Assembly (NCBI GenBank): GCA_964617995.1
Contig: CAZTXD010000046.1
Location: 1-24,013, forward strand
Length of the DNA: 24,013 nucleotides
Origin: CAZTXD01 sp964617995
Lineage (GTDB): Bacteria; Actinomycetota; Acidimicrobiia; Spongiisociales; ZC4RG35
Reading direction: 5' to 3'
Below are positions 21,707 to 24,013 of this stretch, one piece after another; position 1 is the stretch's first letter, and each line of letters opens with the position of its first letter. Below the pieces are notes generated by a model. It was not told the origin of the DNA. It worked only from the letters and a program-made list of their open reading frames with translations, and made no database searches. The position numbers were made by a program, and so were the translations under genes.

Positions 21707-22336
21707 TCAGGTGCGGGCCCAGTAATCCTCCGACGCCTTGGTGGCCGCCAGCGCTTCAGCCGTCTCGAAGCCTGGTGCCATGGAGGCGTCGGTGTCGGAC
21801 ATGACCTCGTGATGCTCGATGTTCAGCAGCCGCAGCCAGCTCTGCTGGCCCATGGTGAGGCCGATGAAGCAACCCAGCTCCACCAGCTCAGGCTCGCTGA
21901 AGTGCCGGTGGAGGCGCTCCCAGAAGGCGTCGTCGGTGTCGAGATGCCAGGCTATCGCCTCGGCGTAGGCCAGAGCCGCCTTCTGGCGGTCGTCGTAGCG
22001 GTCGGAGCTCTCGAAGTTCATCAGCTCGTCGTACTGGCCCTCCTGCAAGCCCATGCTCCGGCCCTTCTCGGAGCGCTGGTTGCCGCAATACTCGCATTTC
22101 ACCGAACGGGAGACGTAGACCCGGCAGAGCTCTTTGATCTGGTGGTCGACGATTCCCTCGCGGAACAGATCCTTCCAGGCGTTGGCGAAGAACCAGAAGG
22201 CGGCGGGCACGTGGGCCCGGATGGCCGAGCTCTCGGGTCGGGGGGTGCCTTCTCGGGCACAGCGTTCCATCTCCTCACGCATTTCAGGGGTCATCCGCTC
22301 GAGGGGTGCGTAGCTGATCCGCTGCTTGTCGCCCAT
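21707..22336 (-). CDS. AhpD-like / carboxymuconolactone decarboxylase-family protein
   Basis: This 209-residue all-helical protein is of the AhpD/CMD superfamily. The core runs from AAFWFFANAWKDLF through IKELCRVYVSRSVKCEYC to QKAALAYAEAIAWH and ELVELGCFIGLTMGQQSWLRLL. The redox pair C81-x-x-C84 is present, but the proton-relay His usual four residues after the second Cys is Arg88 here (CGNQR). It may be a peroxidase-like or reductase-type protein with an altered active site; the substrate is unknown. The ATG at 22336 is preceded by GAGGAG at good spacing. An in-frame GTG at 22348 would add four residues and lie upstream of that site. Its promoter has a TAGTAT box and a LacI-family-like palindrome. 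Confidence 0.85.
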   Translation of the reverse strand: MGDKQRISYAPLERMTPEMREEMERCAREGTPRPESSAIRAHVPAAFWFFANAWKDLFREGIVDHQIKELCRVYVSRSVKCEYCGNQRSEKGRSMGLQEGQYDELMNFESSDRYDDRQKAALAYAEAIAWHLDTDDAFWERLHRHFSEPELVELGCFIGLTMGQQSWLRLLNIEHHEVMSDTDASMAPGFETAEALAATKASEDYWART

Positions 22337-22363
22337 TGCTCTCCTCACCGTCGGTCCCTACCC

Positions 22364-22385
22364 ATACTAATGAGCAAACGATTGC
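22364..22385 (-). promoter_or_regulatory. Promoter -10 box and LacI-family-like operator of the AhpD-like gene
   Basis: On the minus strand TAGTAT (22369-22364) is a good -10, giving a leader of about 20 nt with a ribosome binding site. Directly upstream, within the expected -35/-10 spacer, lies GCAAACGATTGC (22374-22385). This fits the GCAA-N-CG-N-TTGC pattern with central CpG typical of LacI/PurR/CcpA-type operators. No LacI-family gene is in the window. The regulator is inferred. Confidence 0.4.
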
Positions 22386-22445
22386 GAGTAGGAGGGGTGC
22401 AGAGATGGCTGTTCGGAGGTGCCGTGAGAGCGGGTGCCTCTCCTC

Positions 22446-22451
22446 TACTCT
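22446..22451 (+). promoter_or_regulatory. TANNNT box upstream of recO
   Basis: TACTCT ends 9 nt before the recO ATG at 22461. No ribosome binding site is near that ATG, so leaderless transcription is plausible, with slightly long spacing. Confidence 0.35.
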
Positions 22452-22460
22452 GAGCCGCTC

Positions 22461-23177
22461 ATGGCGATCCGCAACGACCAGGGAATCGTGCTGCGCGGCT
22501 ACCCCTTCGGCGATGCCGACCGGGTGGTGGTGCTGCTCAGCCCCAACCACGGCAAGCTGCGGACGGTGGCCAAGGGGATACGGAAGACGACGAGCCGCTT
22601 CGGGGGGCGCCTCGAACCGTTCAACCACGTAGACCTCGTCCTCTACGAAGGACGCAATCTCGACACGATCACCCAGGTCTCCATCATCGAGGGATTCCCC
22701 CGGCTCCGCTCCGACCTCCAGCTGGTCGTGGCTGCCGGGATCATGGTCGAGGCGGCCGACGCCGTGGCCCAGGAGGACGAGTCGTCGCTCCGCCTCTTCC
22801 TCCTGCTCCAGCGCGGTCTCCGCGCCCTCGAGGCAGGAGTCGAGGGCCGTGACCTGATCACTTCGTTCCTGTTGAAGCTGGCGACCGTGGTCGGGGTGGC
22901 CCCGGCGCTCGATGCCTGTGCGGCCTGCGGGCGTACCGACGATCTCGACCGCTTCTCCTTCGCCGGCGGTGGGGTGATGTGCCGGCGCTGCGACGGGGAA
23001 GGGGGCGTGAGGCTCAAGACGGGCCTCACCTCCTACCTGGCTGGTCTGGAGCGCGCCGAGTTCGGAGCCCTCCCGTCGGCCGATCCCGCCCTGGCGCCCG
23101 ATGCCATCGGGGTCGCCCGGCGGTTCGTCGAGTACCACCTCGACCGCTCCCTCGCCTCCCTGGCGGTGCTGGGGTGA
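22461..23177 (+). CDS. recO: DNA repair protein RecO
   Basis: This 238-residue recombination mediator works in the RecFOR pathway, loading RecA on SSB-coated single strands and annealing DNA. The N-terminal OB fold shows RNDQGIVLRGYPFGDADRVVVLLS and KLRTVAKGIRKTTSRFGG. A helical domain follows, then a four-cysteine zinc site (C153-x2-C156 and C174-x2-C177). The length is standard. The ATG at 22461 gives the canonical MAIRNDQGIVL. A frame from 22434 adds nine unlikely residues. The stop overlaps the uppS GTG (GTGA). The era-recO-uppS neighbourhood is conserved, here interrupted by four other genes. Confidence 0.95.
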   Translation: MAIRNDQGIVLRGYPFGDADRVVVLLSPNHGKLRTVAKGIRKTTSRFGGRLEPFNHVDLVLYEGRNLDTITQVSIIEGFPRLRSDLQLVVAAGIMVEAADAVAQEDESSLRLFLLLQRGLRALEAGVEGRDLITSFLLKLATVVGVAPALDACAACGRTDDLDRFSFAGGGVMCRRCDGEGGVRLKTGLTSYLAGLERAEFGALPSADPALAPDAIGVARRFVEYHLDRSLASLAVLG

Positions 23178-23926
23178 GCCTGGACCTGGCGGGGGTCGAT
23201 CTCGATCGGGTGCCTCGACATGTGGGCCTCATCCTCGACGGCAACGGACGCTGGGCCAACGCCCGCGGCCTTCCACGCACCGCCGGCCACCTGGCCGGTG
23301 AGGAGGCCCTGTTCGACACCGTGGAGGGGGCGCTGGAGCTGGGGATCGAGTGGGTTACGGCCTTCACATTCTCGACCGAGAACTGGTCGCGTTCGGTCGA
23401 GGAAGTGGAGTTCCTGATGTGGTTCAACGAGGATCTGCTGTTGCGGCGGCGCGACGACCTCGATGCCCAGGGTGTCCGGATGTTGTTCGCCGGCGACATG
23501 GACGATCCCCGCATCCCCGATCGCAACCGGGCCCACATGGCCGAGGCGTCCGCCCGGACCGCCTCCAATGACCGGCTCAACCTGGTGTTCGCCTTCAACT
23601 ACGGAAGCCGCCGCGAGATAGCCCGGGCGGTGGCGGCCATCGCCGCCGCTGTGGAGGAGGGCACCATCGCCTCCGGCGACGTGGACGAGGCCGTGGTGAG
23701 CGCCCATCTGTGGGTTCCCGACATGCCCGACGTCGACCTGGTCATCAGGTCGTCGGGGGAGCATCGCCTCTCCAACTTCCTGTTGTGGCAGTCGGCGTAC
23801 GCCGAGCTGTACTTCCCGGGGATCCTCTGGCCCGATTTCAACCGCCACCATTTGGTGGACGCCGTCCGTGAGTACCAGGCCCGCGAGAGGCGATTCGGTG
23901 CCGCCCAAGACGCCGTGGAGGACTGA
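23174..23926 (+). CDS. uppS: Isoprenyl (undecaprenyl/polyprenyl) diphosphate synthase, cis-prenyltransferase
   Basis: This 250-residue cytoplasmic cis-prenyltransferase condenses isopentenyl diphosphate units into the polyprenyl carrier used for cell-wall synthesis. Signatures are HVGLILDGNGRWA (with catalytic Asp22 and the GNGR diphosphate loop), RGLPRTAGH, TAFTFSTENWSR, NLVFAFNYGSRREI, and the C-terminal DVDLVIRSSGEHRLSNFLLWQSAY block. Product chain length (C50 or C55) cannot be judged by eye. The GTG at 23174 overlaps the recO stop by 4 bp and gives the standard N-terminus; longer in-frame openings run inside recO. A large hairpin begins 7 nt after its stop. Confidence 0.95.
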   Translation: MSLDLAGVDLDRVPRHVGLILDGNGRWANARGLPRTAGHLAGEEALFDTVEGALELGIEWVTAFTFSTENWSRSVEEVEFLMWFNEDLLLRRRDDLDAQGVRMLFAGDMDDPRIPDRNRAHMAEASARTASNDRLNLVFAFNYGSRREIARAVAAIAAAVEEGTIASGDVDEAVVSAHLWVPDMPDVDLVIRSSGEHRLSNFLLWQSAYAELYFPGILWPDFNRHHLVDAVREYQARERRFGAAQDAVED

Positions 23927-23933
23927 CCCGTTT

Positions 23934-23975
23934 TCGCGCATCGAATGCGCGCGATAGCGCGCCTTCGATGCGCGA
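23934..23975 (+). terminator. Very strong hairpin after uppS
   Basis: A 42-nt near-perfect palindrome: 12 pairs (TCGCGCATCGAA with TTCGATGCGCGA), one T/C mismatch, then GCGCGC/GCGCGC closed by a GATA loop. Eighteen of 19 positions pair. Four Ts precede it, and CAAAG plus a G-run follow, so it lacks a classical T-tract. It probably terminates recO-uppS, or is a copy of a dispersed palindromic repeat. Confidence 0.6.
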
Positions 23976-23979
23976 CAAA

Positions 23980-24010
23980 GGGGGGGGGGGGGTGGGGGTC
24001 ACCCCCCGAC
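23980..24010. repeat. G13 homopolymer and short G/C palindrome at the window edge
   Basis: Thirteen consecutive Gs (23980-23992) are followed by T, GGGGG, TCA and CCCCCC, the last parts forming a 5-bp stem. No coding signal is seen. Placement just after a strong hairpin at the sequence end makes an instrument or assembly artefact a real possibility. Confidence 0.6.
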
Positions 24011-24013
24011 ATG

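Noticed and set aside
21605..22453. 282-codon plus-strand frame opposite the AhpD-like gene
   Set aside because: The minus strand has a clear AhpD/CMD protein with ribosome binding site, promoter box and terminator; the plus frame is Val/Gly/His-rich shadow.
22405..22632. ATG at 22405 preceded by AGGAGGGG, opening a frame that overlaps recO out of phase
   Set aside because: The ribosome binding site is tempting, but the product is Arg/Ser-rich with no domain, and most of it lies inside recO in another frame. A regulatory upstream ORF is possible but unsupported.

Overview
The window is a GC-rich, densely packed stretch of bacterial chromosome. Several features point to an actinobacterium, probably of the Acidimicrobiia type: a BldD-like regulator, a DUF664/DinB protein, a DUF222-type HNH remnant, frequent GTG/TTG starts, and many start codons that sit 6-9 nt after a TANNNT-like box, as expected for leaderless mRNAs. 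The genus cannot be fixed from this sequence alone.

Region 1 (1-7041, + strand) is an accessory-looking operon. It runs from an XRE-cupin regulator through a complete dipeptide/oligopeptide-type ABC importer (lipoprotein binding protein, two permeases, two ATPases) to a DUF1028 protein, a family placed with Ntn hydrolases. Most of the downstream genes overlap or nearly touch. The exception is the 36-nt binding-protein/permease gap, which holds a 12-bp hairpin covering the permease start codon and a competing upstream arm over the binding-protein stop codon. I infer an import-and-process module for a peptide-like or amide compound, controlled by the XRE-cupin protein.

Region 2 (7038-20583) is conserved housekeeping. 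rpsT lies on the minus strand and shares its stop bases with the DUF1028 gene. Divergent from it are lepA-hemW-hrcA-dnaJ-rsmE, a bldD-like gene, and then phoH, a 7TM-HD (PgpH/YqfF-type) c-di-AMP phosphodiesterase, ybeY, a CNNM/CorC-type CBS protein, era and a SirB1-type protein. These cover ribosome assembly and translation (S20, EF4, RsmE, YbeY, Era), heat shock (HrcA, DnaJ) and second-messenger turnover. The 7TM-HD protein has an inserted Thr/Glu-rich linker and a putative calcium-binding SdrD-B/Cna-B-like domain in its outer portion.

Region 3 (20584-22460) is mixed. It holds a pterin-4a-carbinolamine dehydratase and a DinB/DUF664 gene that diverge with start codons exactly 18 bp apart, a C-terminal scrap of a DUF222/HNH endonuclease gene, two hairpins, and an AhpD/carboxymuconolactone-decarboxylase-like gene whose promoter spacer carries a LacI-family-like operator.

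Region 4 (22461-24013) is recO-uppS (DNA repair, polyprenyl diphosphate synthesis). It is followed by a very strong hairpin and a G13 run at the window edge, which could be a real terminator or a sequencing/assembly artefact. I saw no tRNA, rRNA other than protein-coding ribosomal genes, CRISPR array, complete insertion sequence or integrase.
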